Program-made: the position numbers and the translations under genes
The notes under the pieces: model-generated
The model's database searches: none
Told to the model about the DNA's origin: nothing
Seen by the model: only the letters and a program-made list of their open reading frames with translations
NCBI GenBank assembly: GCA_003868215.1
Contig: QWDQ01000005.1
Location: 620,001-684,000 of the forward strand
From: Pseudophaeomoniella oleicola
Lineage: Eukaryota; Ascomycota; Eurotiomycetes; Phaeomoniellales; Phaeomoniellaceae
Length of the DNA stretch: 64,000 bases
Direction: 5' to 3'
Shown here: in pieces, positions 1 through 12,197 of the stretch
Layout: each line of letters begins with the position of its first letter
Position numbering within the stretch: the first letter of the stretch is position 1

Positions 1-531
1 GGTCTCCTCTTCAGTATCCTCGAAGGGTTCATCCTCCACTTAGTCCCCGGCAGGATCCTTCTGATCATCTCCGGCCTAGGCGCAGTCGGGTCGCAATTGC
101 TCCTCGCCCTCATCCCGCTCGCAGGAGGAGGAAACTATTGGGCCTGGATTTTCCCCGCCATGATCCTCAGCACCATGGGCATCGACCTCTCGACCATCCT
201 AATGACCGTCTTCATGACCACTACCGTCCCCACCGCACAACAGGGTTTAGCGGGAGGCCTGATCAATTCCGTCTTGCAGCTCGGTGTCGCGCTTTGTCTC
301 GGGCTGACCGACATCATCCAGTCGGCGTCTGTCGAGAAGGAGGAGGTCGGCTTGGCGGAAAGCTACAAGAACACGTTCTGGTTCGGCGTTGGTGCGGGAG
401 CGGTGAGCTTGGTGCTGATGGCCGTTTGGGGGACGGTGCCAATGGCGAAGAGTGATTTGACGGCGGATGAGAAGAGGGAGTTGATGCGGGAGGCGCAGGG
501 GGGCGGAGGAGGAATTGTGATGCCGGTGTGA
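1..531 (+). CDS. MFS drug:H+ antiporter, DHA2 type (C-terminal part)
   Basis: This is the 3' end of a major facilitator superfamily transporter. The frame is open from the first base of the window and ends at a TGA at 529-531. About 176 residues are visible. They hold four to five hydrophobic helices, a loop with the AQQGLAGGLINS stretch typical of Atr1-like DHA2 exporters, and a short hydrophilic tail ending in glycines and VMPV. The family exports drugs or small metabolites across the plasma membrane in exchange for protons. The substrate cannot be read from this fragment. It converges on a Zn2Cys6 regulator 170 bases downstream, so regulation by that neighbour is possible but only inferred. 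The start and the first helices lie outside the window. Confidence 0.85.
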   Translation, partial: GLLFSILEGFILHLVPGRILLIISGLGAVGSQLLLALIPLAGGGNYWAWIFPAMILSTMGIDLSTILMTVFMTTTVPTAQQGLAGGLINSVLQLGVALCLGLTDIIQSASVEKEEVGLAESYKNTFWFGVGAGAVSLVLMAVWGTVPMAKSDLTADEKRELMREAQGGGGGIVMPV

Positions 532-701
532 AGGAGGTTATCTTTTGTGTAGTTTATAGGATGCAGAAAGATATGTGTTGGAAATTTTGTGAGTATATAG
601 ATATACGGGACAGATGCTGAGAGCCAAAGCTAATTTTGTGATAAAAAAGCCAATATTTCCACATAGAACTCCGATGCTGGTGAATGTAACTCCTCCATAC
701 G

Positions 702-2436
702 TTATATAATAAGCCAATCAACGCCGCTCCCTCTCAAATCCCCAATCCAATCTCCGTCTCCCTTCTTCCCCTTCGATAGTAGAGTCACTTCCCCATTTCT
801 CCTCCACCTCCTTATCCAAATCCTCTCCAACACGCCCAATGCCCCTCTGATCAGGCCCCACGGTTCAACCTCCCACAGCTCCTGGAATCGTTTCGTCACC
901 CATTGCTGCTTCGCGTGATCGTTCGTTTCTGCTCCCGCAATGAAAGCTGGCCACGTTGTTGCTGTGAATAGGGCGTCACTTGGGCGAATGATTGAGAGGT
1001 TGGTTATGATATCTGATACTAGTGATTCTAAGTTATGGGAGAGTCGGGTGGTGGGGTCGATGGCGATGAGGATACGGGAGAGATAGATGCACACGGCTGC
1101 GCGATGTGCGGAAGCGACGTGTGTGCGGTGCAAGAGGTCGGCCGCCGGGGAGTGCGGTTGGAGGCATGTCGCCCATGCGAGTGGGTTGAAGGATTGCGCG
1201 GTGGAGAGGAGGGCGAGAGCTTGTTGTTGTTTGGAGTTGGTCGAGGTGTAGAGAGGAGAGAATGAGTGATTGGGTTGGGATAACTGAGCTCCCGTCCGGA
1301 GTAACTGGAGGAGGATTGCGGGGAATGAAGAGCAGTGATTGCCTTCTGCGTCTTGCAATAGTGATAGAGCACCAGTTGAAAACGTATCACTGGGTACGAG
1401 ACTAATGGATCCTGCGAGTGTTGAGCCAAGAATATCGTGCCTTGTATGAATCAGGTCAGTGTTTGATGATAATATGTTTTGGAACGAGGGGGGTGACATA
1501 CACCAAACAATGTGAGATCAAACAGCTACGCAGCGAGCTCATAGTGGTCTGTGTTGATATATTTGGTCCACACAATGTCTCGATAATCGTTCTGGCACCA
1601 TTGATGTGGTGTCTCCAGTTATCTCGTCCGGAGTCAATGAGTTCGAATTCGATGAAGAGAAGCACCACGGCCAGAGTTACATCGATATCCGCTGAAGCTA
1701 TACTGGTGAGAGCGGATTTCAGTAAGTGAAGAGCCCGCTGCTTAGCTGCGAGAGCATCCTTGTAGGGTTCTGATTGTTGAACTCCGGACGAGCGCGAGCT
1801 TGAAGAGCCCAGTAGGCTTGTGCGATGACAAAGGGAAAAAACCGTCGTGTCCAAGACCAAGGATTTCTGGCATGCATTCGACATATGCAGTGCTGAGTTG
1901 GCAATGATGATTTGACGGAGAACTGGGTGCTGGTACGCCATGGGGATGAGCTCGCGGAAAGGGTTGTGCTTGGGAATATCGTAGAGAACGAGGTCTCCAC
2001 AGACATTACTAGCAACTATGATACAAGTGTTGATTAGTATCAGGGACTGACAAAGAGGGCAAGCTAACTCACAGTAGGACAAATACTTCCTCGAAGCATG
2101 ATTCAAGTCTTGTATCAGAGGATCCTCCAAAAAACCAAGCGGCGAGACTTCAGTATTTCCACGTGAAGACTGTTGGCTCGATGGGTTGGCAGGAGAGGAC
2201 AAGTGCGGACTTGAAACTCCGTGCCTCGTTTGATCTTTCGTCGTCTCCTCGAACGTCATCCCTGCCAACTTCCCACGACTCGCAACGCCCTGCTCCCAGC
2301 GAAATAGGCGCTGATACCCCAGACATTCTTGACCTTTCTTGGTGCATTTAAGACAGTGTGGAAGAGAACGATCACACTTCAGGCGTCGGCGTCGACAGTT
2401 GTGGCATGCTTTGGGAGGGGATTGAGGAGAGGTCAT
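702..2436 (-). CDS. Zn(II)2Cys6 fungal-specific transcription factor
   Basis: A nuclear regulator of 538 residues in three exons: 2436-2073, 2015-1502 and 1440-702. The introns (57 and 61 bases) have GTGAGT and GTATGT donors and restore one frame. Residues 11-38 carry the binuclear zinc cluster with spacing C-x2-C-x6-C-x6-C-x2-C-x6-C, followed by a short basic linker. The rest resembles the weakly conserved fungal-specific regulatory domain (Acr-2-like, Fungal_trans_2 type). It converges on the exporter to the left, an arrangement common for pathway-specific pairs, but the target genes are unknown. The first intron is 57 bases with no in-frame stop, so retention would insert 19 residues instead of truncating the protein. 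The start is the first ATG, just before the zinc cluster. Confidence 0.88.
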
Positions 2437-3076
2437 AACGAAGAGCCTTAGGTCGATGTCAAGAGCGGCAACATGCAGAGGCTGGTAGAGGATGACATCG
2501 GGCAGTCAAAGGATTGACAGCAACCTTGAGACGAACTCCTGTCAACATTGGCTGCAGACTGTCAAGCGGATATCGATGTTGTGGAAGAATTGAAGGACTT
2601 GGTAATACCCTGCCCACCTACCTCAGGTATTATGTACTGGCTGATAAGGATGGCGATACAGATACTGTACCTACGTAGTAGGTGTGACGACGTCATGCGT
2701 CTATTGCTACATTGGACCTTGTCATTCTTCCAGCTATCCAGGGAAGTAACACATCAGCGTCCGACTTGAAGCATGAGTACATACATCAGTATCTATAGAG
2801 ATGCTTGCAATGCCATCGATGGGAGCACAATAACCCCAGGTTGTAGATCGTTACCTAGCTATCAACTATCAACTACGAGGTAATAACTAGGTAATAACTA
2901 GGTAATAACTAGGTAAGGTAATTAATAAATAATTATGAACGTTGTAACACCGACGAACAGCTTGGCGGTGGGACTAGCGTTGGTTGCAGATGCGCCCAAA
3001 AGCAACGCCCACGACGGTTCGCTTCCTCACAGCTGCTTTGATACTGAACAACTGCAACTTCAGTCAATAGTCAAAA
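2437..3076. promoter_or_regulatory. Divergent intergenic region between the Zn2Cys6 gene and the CLPTM1 gene
   Basis: This 640-base stretch separates two divergently transcribed genes and must hold both promoters. It contains an 11-base tandem repeat at 2879-2911 in an AT-rich segment and a GTACCTACGTAGTAGGT near-palindrome around 2666-2682. I see no convincing coding frame. Confidence 0.6.
2879..2911. repeat. 11-bp tandem repeat, three perfect copies
   Basis: The unit GGTAATAACTA occurs three times head to tail at 2879-2889, 2890-2900 and 2901-2911. A degenerate GGTAAGGTAATTA follows. It lies about 165 bases upstream of the CLPTM1-family start. Confidence 0.9.
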
Positions 3077-5142
3077 ATGCCTGAAGCTCAAGCAGCCAGA
3101 GGGGCTGACCCCCCTCGCGAAGAGGGTGGCGGAAAGGTATGCTGAAGCTCGAGTTTGCACGGGTTGCTGCTGACACAAGCTCTTCCAATAGTCGATGATG
3201 CAGTCTGTGCTCCAGATGGTTGCCATCTTCATCTTTACACAATACGCAATCAGTACTTTCTTTGGGAAGAAGGCACCCGCTGATGGGTCACCGGCAGCCT
3301 CTGGTTCTGGCTCCATTCCGGCCTTCAGTGAGAGACCCAACATGGCGGACATACACAACGTATCGATGGTCCCGCAAGCCATCGCTCCATTGTGGCCTTC
3401 TGACAGTACAATCGATATCAGCGTCTATGTCTCGCCTTCTCTTGTCATGCCTGGCTTCTCGTCCCTGCCACCCGAAACCTTGGTCCTTGAGGAAAAGAAC
3501 TTTAAGATTGGCGATTATAAGGAGTACCGTCAAATTGAAACGTCTTTTGCGGTTCCCAAGCAAGCTCAAGACAATGGCACCTTGTTTGCCCATTTCTACG
3601 TAGCCCTGTCTGGGCAGCCGTTGGATCCAACATCGTCTGGCTATAATGTAGCTGCAGCCGAACACTTTATCCGACCTTTGAATCAGTATCTTCCCAAGAA
3701 AAAGCAAAGAAAGTTGAAGAATCTCCTTGACAAGAGCGAGGGCCAGCCTGAGGAGACCATAGTTGAAGAGGTCGATCCGCACCCTGGGCGCACCATTGGC
3801 TCCTTTTACCATCCCAACTTTACCTTCTCCCTGATCCCCGACTCTGGAACTGTCAGTTATTGGAATATGCATCCGGGCATACGCAAGCATGTTGAATTAG
3901 AGAGAACAGGAGCTAGGGATGCTAGTGGCCAAAACGGCTGGTACTATCCTATACTTTTCGTCAATACGTTCTGGCAGCTGAAGTCGCAAATGGTCGAGTT
4001 GAATTCGACCGTTGATCGGCTACCTCTTTATGTTACCTTGAATAATCTCGCAAATTGGAAGTTCAGTCTGATGGCAAGTCTTGACGAGGGTATGAAACAA
4101 CAGGCACAACAAGCTGCCAGCAGTACTTCAATGTCTGCCAGTGATGGAAGTGAATTTGAGACGATCAAAGAGGTCCTACTAAACACGAACATATACTTAC
4201 TTGGTATTACCGGAGCTGTGACCATACTCCACATGATATTCGAGGGTCTTGCATTCAAGAGCGATATAGTAAGTTATCCAAAGTGTTCGTGTCTCCCGTA
4301 AACTAACACACCATCAGTCGCACTGGCGTAAGAAGAAGGACAATGTCGGTACCTCTGTACGAAGTATTCTCGCGAACGTCTTTATGCAGGCAGTTATTTT
4401 CCTCTATCTGCTTGATAACAGCGAGGGCACGTCGTGGATGATCTTGGCCAGTCAGGGATTCGGCATTCTCCTAGAGGCATGGAAGATCACCAAGACTGCC
4501 AATGTGCGACTACGCCAGCCGCAACCTGACTCTTTCTTCTCTTTCTTGCCATATATTGTTGTGCTTGAGGATAAGCATCAGCTTACGCAGAAGGAGAAGG
4601 ATACCGAAGAGTACGACCGTATCGCTTTCAAATACCTTTACATCGTCGCTGTTCCTCTTCTTCTAGCCTACGCTGCTTATTCCGTCATGTACGAGACCCA
4701 CAAGGGCTGGTACTCGTTCATCATCACGACTTTGGTAGGCAGCGTCTATGCTTATGGTTTCCTTATGATGGTGCCCAGTCTTTACATCAACTACCGTCTT
4801 AAATCGGTTGCACACATGCCAAGCAAGGCCATGACCTACAAGTTCTTGAATACTTTCATTGACGATTTGTTCGCATTCACCATCAAGATGCCGACTCTAC
4901 ACCGTCTTGCCACCTTGCGAGATGATGTAATTTTCTTCGTCTGGCTTTACCAGAAATGGATGTACAGAGTTGACTATACCAGAGTCAACGAATTCGGTCA
5001 AGGAGGCGATAGTGACGACGAAGGGGAAGCTGATGGAGTTCAGAAGAAGGTTGAAGATGCTGCGAAGGAGGCTCAGGATACAGTACCGACGGCTCATACT
5101 ACTGGGGCTCAGAAGGCTGGAAAAGCTCAAAAGAGGAAGTAA
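3077..5142 (+). CDS. CLPTM1 family ER transmembrane protein
   Basis: A 653-residue membrane protein of the cleft lip and palate transmembrane protein 1 family. Human members act in the ER; CLPTM1L is a scramblase for a GPI precursor lipid and CLPTM1 retains receptor subunits. Three exons are supported: 3077-3136, 3192-4268 and 4318-5142, with GTATGC and GTAAGT donors and introns of 55 and 49 bases that keep the frame. A short hydrophilic N-terminus leads into a first hydrophobic helix at about residues 24-42. A long lumenal domain follows, then a C-terminal half with several helices starting near residue 355. The tail is acidic then lysine-rich and ends in KAQKRK. The start lies in a 20-codon first exon. 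The family assignment is strong; the fungal role is not established here. Confidence 0.9.
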
Positions 5143-5384
5143 TTCAATGAGATACGCGAATGCAGCAAGCATAGACTTTGACGTCGGTCCATAGCAGGGG
5201 TCAAATATATTTTGTAATATATGAAACGGAGAGCGTATGCGGCAGAAGCTGCGAATTTAGATGAAGCAGCGACCCTACATTGACGGGGCGTCTACACAGA
5301 GAAAGCAGTCCGGACACATTCTCCGAGTAGTGTCTGCAGCGCATGATTAAGAAAACATCAGGATACTCTTGTCATGCAGAAAAA

Positions 5385-5434
<50 letters not shown>

Positions 5435-5622
5435 TCAGGAACCAGAGATTCCTTCAGACCGTGAAATAACTCCTAATTACTAAGGTAAACAACTAGAAGA
5501 TCAAACAATCCAGAAATCAAGTAACTTTGAAAAGAAAACCAAAGAACAGTCCTGAAGACTCCCCCTTCTCTTCGATCACCAATCCCTCCCTACCCAAACG
5601 ATCTAAACGTCCCTTTTCCCCA
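5143..5622. other. Intergenic region between convergent genes
   Basis: This 480-base stretch is the shared 3' region of the CLPTM1 gene and the minus-strand orphan. It holds a long TAC microsatellite at 5385-5434 and nothing else I can support. Confidence 0.6.
5385..5434. repeat. TAC trinucleotide microsatellite
   Basis: About 16 uninterrupted TAC units lie in the intergenic 3' region. Confidence 0.95.
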
Positions 5623-8600
5623 TCATACCGCTTCTCCTGCTACTCCTACATCCATTCCTCCAGTCCCATACGCCAACCTCCTAACAACCTCCCTCCCCCT
5701 CTCTGAAAGCCCAACAACCCCAACAACAACCCCACCATCCCGTACCGTCGCCGCGAATTTCTCTCGGAGCGTCTCGAGAGCCGGTGCGGCTTTTTGCTTA
5801 ATCATGGATGCTACCGAAGAGGGGCCGGTAGTGCCGAAGGTGGCGGCGAGGGCTAGGATGGCGGTCGTTGAGAGGTAAAAGAGACGACGGCGGCGTCTGT
5901 TGGCGTGAGACGGAGCTGGGGCCCGCTTCGCCTGCAGACGGGCGAACCGTCGTCGACGCTCGAGGTCGTGGTTTATTGTGGTGACGAGGGAGCCGTGGGC
6001 GCGGAATTTGGAGTCCGGGTCGCGTATGAGGTGGGGGAATTTCTTCCAGGGTTCTTCTCTTTCACGGCGGAAGCGGGTCATCGGCTTGACGATTTTGCTT
6101 GGGTTATGGCGGATGGTGGAGAGGACTCTTTTGATTCTGTGGCTGGTTCTGTCGAGGTTGGATCGGAGGCGTGCGGTTAGCGGTTCAGGGGGGACGAGGC
6201 CGAGGTTACGGTTCGATGGGCCGGGGGTTATGGTTGGAGCGGCGGGGGGAGGGGACCAGATTAAGAGGACCTGGGCGCGAGAGACGGTTGTTTCGAGAAG
6301 GGCTGGGACTAGGTTCGTAGGGATCTCTGGACTGATGGGTCTGCGTGGTGTTGGTGGGGATGGGGATGTCGTGCTTGAGAGGTTCAGACGACCACCACCA
6401 CCGCCGCCGACGATGCCGCCGATCGGGAGTGTTGCGTCAAGTGTGACTGCTCGAGCCGGCGAATCCATTGTCGGCGTGCGAGGAATCCCCGTAATCGAGT
6501 CGGAGAAATGGGACAGACGGCGCGTCGAAGTTATGGATGCTGATTCGGGATTTGAGATATCGCCGCCAGCGTAGCCACCTCTGAGACCAAGACGTGTTGA
6601 ACGCCGAGAACTACCATCACCACCATGGTTTTGTGCAGGTGTCGACGGTCCTCCTTCTTGTACGGGTAACTCTGGAGACGGGGATCCAGATCGCCGCGAG
6701 CGCACGCTGGCTTCTTCCTCGAGCTCGTCAATGTACTGCTCAAGATCATCTTCGTCGAGATCATACATGTCGACATCGTCATCATCATCATCATTTTCGC
6801 CTTCATATTCTTCTTCTTCTTGCTCGACGCTCTCTCGGATGATCTGTCTGAGCTCTTCATCCTCAGAATCACCAGCTGGTTCGGCGTCGTGCGCCTCTGG
6901 TCGTGGAGAGTTGGGACTTATGGTGTGGTAGTCGGAGTTGAAGGTACTGCTGATTTCGGAATGGGGGGTCTGACTCTTCCTATTGCTGTCGCTGGGCTTT
7001 GATGTACGTTGTTGTGGAACTGGAAAATCGGGAACAGCGTCATTTCTTGAACCTGACAAGTCCAGGTTTGGTCGAGATGGTGGTGTCCTGTTTTCCTTTT
7101 CGCTGTCGGTCGATCTTCTTACTGAGCTTTGGGTTGATCTGGTGTTCTCCTTTGGTGCCGAGTATCTGTCTTTCGGGGTCAGGGTACTCGTGCTCGACGG
7201 TGCCTTGTTCTCTTTGTTGCCCGATGTCGAATTCGAACTGGCAGGCATCTCGTCTTGAAATGATGATAAATGCTCCGTCAGTAACTGTCGACTTGGGCTC
7301 TCAGAACGTCTTTGGGATGTATCTGTGGGCTGCTTTGGTGCCTGTAACTCAGACTTTGAGTACTGTTTGGCTTCCGGAGTCTTTGAGTCCGGCCCACGGG
7401 TCTGGACGGATTGATACGCATACAGCGCCGGAAACAGGCTCATGTTGACAATGAGTCGATCACCATCTCCCTCTTTCGCGTCGACCTCATCCTTGTTCTT
7501 GCAAGACTGTTCGTCGGCGTTGAAATCGGCAAATTTCGGTATCGAACGCCAGACATAGATGATCGGCTTGCGACCAGTCCGGTCCACGTTCGCAAGGCGG
7601 ATGGCGTGGTTGATCTCGACGGCGTGGGAGAAGATGTGATCCAACCACATGCTGCTATGCTTGCTGGCAGTCGCGAATTTGGAAGTCTCCTGCCCTTCGG
7701 GTCCGAGAGGAAGCATCAAGGTCAAAAGGGGAAGAAGGAGGTGTTTGTGCGTCGAGCGAGAAATATGGCTCGTGTTCTCAAGTGTCCTGTTGCTGAGGCC
7801 GAGATCCGAGTCGCCATAATGAGGCAGGATATCTTCCCTCAGGATTTCAGTACGCAGAGTTACGCGATCGAAGGCTGACAACTCGTTAGACGTGCAATGT
7901 TCAGATCAGTCAAAGGATCCAAAAAAAGGGGTTACTCACCATCGTCTTTGACATGTATTCGATCCATTTCATGAAGCCGATCCAACCGTGCCGCCCCTGC
8001 CCCAAAGAAAGTATGATCAAGAATATGCGTCTCCATGACCTTCGCCACAAGTGCAAATGCCAGATGCGCTCGCTGCTCGCCGTCCATGAACAGATGATGC
8101 CATCCGTACTTCGAGCCGTCCGCGACATTCGCGACAAACCTCATCAAATCAGGAGCACCGACCGCGAATTCCGACAGACTGAAGCGCTGCTGTTTCTGAA
8201 CAAGAGGCTCGGACAGCTCAAAGGAGAAGAACGTGGTGGCGAAACGTCGAAGCTCCTTCGTAAGGTTTCTGATTGCCTCGCGCATTTCGGGGATCGTCTC
8301 GGGACGCTTCACGACTGTCTCCCTGTCGGCCTCGAAACGGGCCATTCTCGTGTAGTATGCGTCTATTTCTTCGGAGAGGGGCCGGTCGGGTAGCGATAGG
8401 TCTGGATCGTCTTCGAGTGTACCCAGGGTTTCGAGTCTCCCCTGAGGTTGTCTGGAGCGGCTAGAATGGTTGCTTGGGCTCGGCGATTCGTAGTCGGGTA
8501 AAGATGATTGATCTGATTCTCCAGTTCGGGCTGGCCCATGGTTTGCGTGCAGACCGCCACTCATGAGAGTTTCGTCCGCGTTCGACTCATAATCCGGTAA

Positions 8601-9071
8601 AATTGGCAAGTCTCCATCATCATCATCCCGGCTAGGGCTCTCTGAAAAGGACCTCCTCCGACCCGATGCAGCAAAGACCACCCCGTGTACTGGCGTCTGT
8701 GGTAAGTTAAGACGATCCCCCGAAAACCTGACCTCCTCGTTGAATGTCACTGTCCGTCTGGGCCGCGGCGAGTAATTGGAGCCGTCTTTGAGCGAGCTTC
8801 GAAGGCTCGTTGGTGACGACGATGACGACGGGGATGGTTCTGGTTTGACCTCGCTCGCCTCCGGTGATTTGGTCACAGCCTTCTCTCTCTGCTTTTTCGT
8901 GGCCCTCATAGGCTGCTTGCGAATGTTGCCTGTTTCTAATTCGTTAACGACCAACAATTCCTGAGTTAGGGGTTCTTTGCTCTTCTTGCCCTTGGGTTGT
9001 GCCTTGCTGTTGGCTTGACGTTTGTTAGAAGCTGGAGTCTTCTTCTTCTTTGCTGGCTTCTTAGGTGCCAT
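5623..9071 (-). CDS. Hypothetical protein, 1127 aa, acidic/Ser-rich with C-terminal hydrophobic helix
   Basis: I do not recognise this protein. Two exons, 9071-7940 and 7874-5623, are joined across a 65-base intron with a GTGAGT donor and a GTCAG acceptor; the frame then gives 1127 residues. The chosen ATG opens a Lys/Pro/Ala-rich start (MAPKKPAKKKK); an upstream in-frame ATG at 9191 would add a less plausible 40 residues. The best-ordered segment spans the exon junction (about residues 280-480) and is rich in aromatic and hydrophobic residues. It is followed by a long low-complexity part with an aspartate run and Glu-rich blocks. Near the C-terminus a run of six arginines precedes a single hydrophobic helix of about 18 residues. 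A basic tail followed by a helix suggests attachment to a membrane, perhaps nuclear or ER, but this is inference only. Confidence 0.75.
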
Positions 9072-9611
9072 GGTGACTGAATGCTGGGTGGTGACGGTCT
9101 TGTGATGACAGTAGGTGGTCTTTTTCTTGAGACGAGTCACAATGTTCAAGAGGTGAAAAGGAGGGGGCGGGGGGAGAGAGAGAGTGATCAATTAGAAGTA
9201 AAGAAAAGAAGACCAAAGAAATGCAACGTCGCTGTTACCAACGGCTTGTAGGCTTTGTGCCCTTTATTCCTATGTACACTCAGACCGGATGCGGGAGATG
9301 CAATTGCATCCAGGAGTAGTGAATAAAGGGGCCTTTGTTGTCACATGGAAGCTCGCATCAACATTGTTCTTCGGTTTTCTACTCATTGTCAAAGAATATC
9401 GTTAAATTACAGGCAGATCTGAAGGAGCAGCTCACAGCTTGACGCCTCTGTTTCGCCAAAATAAGCAGAACTGCCATTCATCTGAAGTAGTGACCCTCCA
9501 GGGTGTTCTGAGCAGGGGCCTCATCCTATCTCGCCGTCTTTGGAATGTTGATTGCAGATGGTCGGGGGTAACGCACGGCCACTATGCACGGATCCTCCTT
9601 TGTATGGCTCA
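9072..9611. other. Intergenic region
   Basis: This stretch carries the 5' flank of the 1127-residue orphan gene, with GA-rich runs around 9160-9185, and the 3' flank of the RidA gene. No coding frame is supported. Confidence 0.55.
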
Positions 9612-10117
9612 TCAAAGATGGGCAACACACTCAATCTCTACATCAGTCTTGAACGGTAGTTCTTTGATGCAAACACAGGTCCTGGGAAACATGTAAGCGG
9701 AGAGGTTCCTACCAACACTGAGTCACTAAGCCCACCTTGCTGGCATCGGGGCTCCTTCGACTCCTGGCACTAGCTCCGTATACGCCTTGTTGGTGCTTGC
9801 GTAATTTGCCATATCATCTATGTAAATGTTGAACTGCACATTCGATTAGCAGAGCTCTTCGAACGTCGGAATAAAGGCAGACAGACCTTGACGGCCTTAT
9901 CCAGACCACTACCAGCCTCCTCAAGGACAGCTTTTATATTCAAAAGAGCACGCTTAGCACGGTCGTATGTTGTACCCTCAACGATTTTTTGCGTCTCTGG
10001 GTCCAAACCAACGTTGCCAGAAACAAAGACCATGTCGCCGACCTTGATTGCCTGGCTGAAGATAGAAGCCGGAGTAGGGGCTTTGCTTGAAAGCACTGCT
10101 TCGTGAGTAAGAGGCAT
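9612..10117 (-). CDS. RidA/YjgF/Mmf1 family 2-iminobutanoate/2-iminopropanoate deaminase
   Basis: A 132-residue member of the RidA family, which hydrolyses reactive enamine/imine intermediates formed by PLP enzymes and so protects amino-acid metabolism. Three exons are supported: 10117-9887, 9833-9736 and 9681-9612. The second and third encode the diagnostic NIYIDDMANYASTNKAY segment and the ending KTDVEIECVAHL. The length matches the usual 125-135 residues. The arginine that binds substrate carboxylates in the family is at the exon 2/3 junction (PAR-T-C-V). The first intron uses a weak GTCTGT donor, which makes its exact end slightly less certain. There is no clear mitochondrial presequence, so a cytosolic or peroxisomal form is likely. 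Confidence 0.9.
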
Positions 10118-11139
10118 GGCTAGTAGTAGTGTTGGGGCTTATGACGACGAAATATATGAATTATGGTAATGGTAATGAATGCAATTGAAGTGAAAAGGTA
10201 CTGATGGAAACGTCGATTGCTCTCAAGTGTTCACGTAGAGGGCATTTACTACTTTATATTAATGAACGATGGTCATGGTGGGTAAGCCTTCAGGATTAAG
10301 TTGTCGGGCAGGTCATCGCTTCCCTTTCAACGCAATGAGCACCGCACCAGTCAGTCAACTTGCAGAAGAGGGGCTTGCCAAAAGGAATGGACATATCCGA
10401 CTACACACCAAATATCCCGTACGAAAGCTCCAGTTTGGGACCCAATTCTGAAGCATTGCGGCACTAAAGAGACGCGGATATGTCCTCAAAGCCACCCGCC
10501 AACGCTTAGATCAGGAACGACGAGGGGTAGACTGATGAACCACTACAAAAAATGATTCCGATGTTCGGATCTCGAAACGGAGATGAAGCTTCGAGGTTCG
10601 TTGTGAAAGCGTGTCCATCGAGGATCTTCTACGGAGTACAGCGCGCAAGTGGGTTGGTAGTGAGGAGCGGATATGGGCGATCAAGTTATAATACGTAGTA
10701 ATACTCTAGGCGGGGTCATCGCTAGAAGAGCTTCATGTATAGAATTGGATAATTAGGCATGATATGGTTAGTAGAGAAATATCGCTTGTTATAGTAATAA
10801 GTCGTTGGCAATCTTGTGCAGTTCATTCTCGTCTTCACAGATGTTTATACCAAACATTTGAGAGGAGGGGATCGCAAATGCCTCAGCAATTGGACCACCA
10901 TGAGGAAGACCCTACGAGTTGTGTACAAAACGTCATAGTTCAAACGGTGATGTACATGTCAAATGCATCCTCAAAGTTGACCATCCAACCATTTAGACAT
11001 GAGGAGACCATCAACCCAATCGTCGCCAGGCGCAGACTAAACTCTACTTGTTCTCTTTCGTGTTACATCTTGCATTTCCTCTCGTAGAGCTGTACAAAGG
11101 CTTCTCACAAGACGCCATATCTAGTATCATACCTAAACC
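10118..11139. other. Intergenic region, divergent promoters
   Basis: About 1 kb lies between the RidA start and a small plus-strand gene. Short open frames here have no recognisable content or splice support. It probably holds both promoters. Confidence 0.5.
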
Positions 11140-11600
11140 ATGGCGGAACAAGGCAATACCCACGCTGGTCATAGTCGAGACATCGATCAGACACCTTTGG
11201 ACTCTAACCAGCATGGACAAGCTCAGTAAGTCCTCATATCTTCTACGAAAGTCCATTTTCCTCATCACCCTCAATCCTCCCTTCAAAACAACGCAGACAG
11301 CTGGATCTTTCCTCGTATGAAATATCTGACCCGTTCATTTCCAGGAACCTCATCAACGAAACCAAATCCAACTTCGCTTCCCAAGCTCAAGACAAGGACA
11401 TTGGTAGCCACAGACCTGAAGAGGGCGCGAGCGGCGCGAGATTGACGGACCGCGTTGACGATCTGCTTGCTGGTTCGGGAGTGTCGTCGGGTCCGAATCC
11501 TGGAGCGGCAGCGAAGAAGGCGTCGAGGATTGATGATCAAGGACTCAAGGTGGGAGCAGAGGGTGACGCGCATGATTTGGCTGCTAGTAAACAGCCCTGA
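11140..11600 (+). CDS. Small hydrophilic hypothetical protein, 113 aa
   Basis: I do not recognise this product. Two exons, 11140-11225 and 11345-11600, join in frame through a GTAAGT donor and a TTTCCAG acceptor. The 119-base intron is longer than its neighbours' and an extra micro-exon inside it cannot be excluded. The protein is entirely hydrophilic, rich in Gln, Asn, Asp, Gly and Ala, without Cys or Trp and with no signal or membrane segment. It contains a helical-looking TDRVDDLLAGSG stretch. Such small disordered proteins are often stress- or conidiation-related in ascomycetes, but nothing here proves that. Good splice sites and codon use support a real gene. Confidence 0.6.
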
Positions 11601-12197
11601 TTTAACTTGATGACTGAATGAGCTACAAGAGAACATGGTGGAATGGAGGTGAAAAGCCATACAGGATTGCCCGGCCTGATTCGCTTATGATATACACTCG
11701 GAACCAAAAACCCATACAAAATAGGCGCTCCATCCATGGAGTAAGGCAAAATTATAAATACAAGGATATTGTATGCCATGATCATATTTCCTCCAGGTGA
11801 TCAATCTCGCCTGCTGCGCCTGATACCTGATGCTGTAGATGCGTTCTCGGTGTTCATTAAACTGCGCGAACAATGCTCATAGCAAAGCAAACTCTGATAC
11901 CACAGCTTCAGCCGTGTAGCCTTTCAAAAGCTTGAGATTTTGTGATACAGCCAGAGATGTGAGTCTTCATTTGTAGTGTCCTCCGTATCTCTTGTGGACC
12001 TCCCAGGAGTTGCACTGTACATCCGACAGCCACTCGACGCAGGTGAGAAAAGACCTTAGACAATTTTGCCATCTGGGTAGCTCGCAGATTGTCCGTCCAT
12101 GCCGCGTAGGCCACTTGTGTTGAGCATGCAATTCGTGGTGTTTTGAGAGCGTTTGTGGCATCTTGCCAGTGACATGTCGCCAATAACATCGCCCAGA
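11601..12197. other. Intergenic region between convergent genes
   Basis: This is the shared 3' region of the 113-residue protein gene and SNRNP27. The minus-strand open frames seen here have no recognisable sequence. Nothing else is supported. Confidence 0.5.

Noticed and set aside
1-2436. Exporter plus Zn2Cys6 regulator as the edge of a biosynthetic gene cluster
   Set aside because: No backbone enzyme (PKS, NRPS, terpene synthase) or tailoring set is visible, and the next genes to the right are housekeeping.
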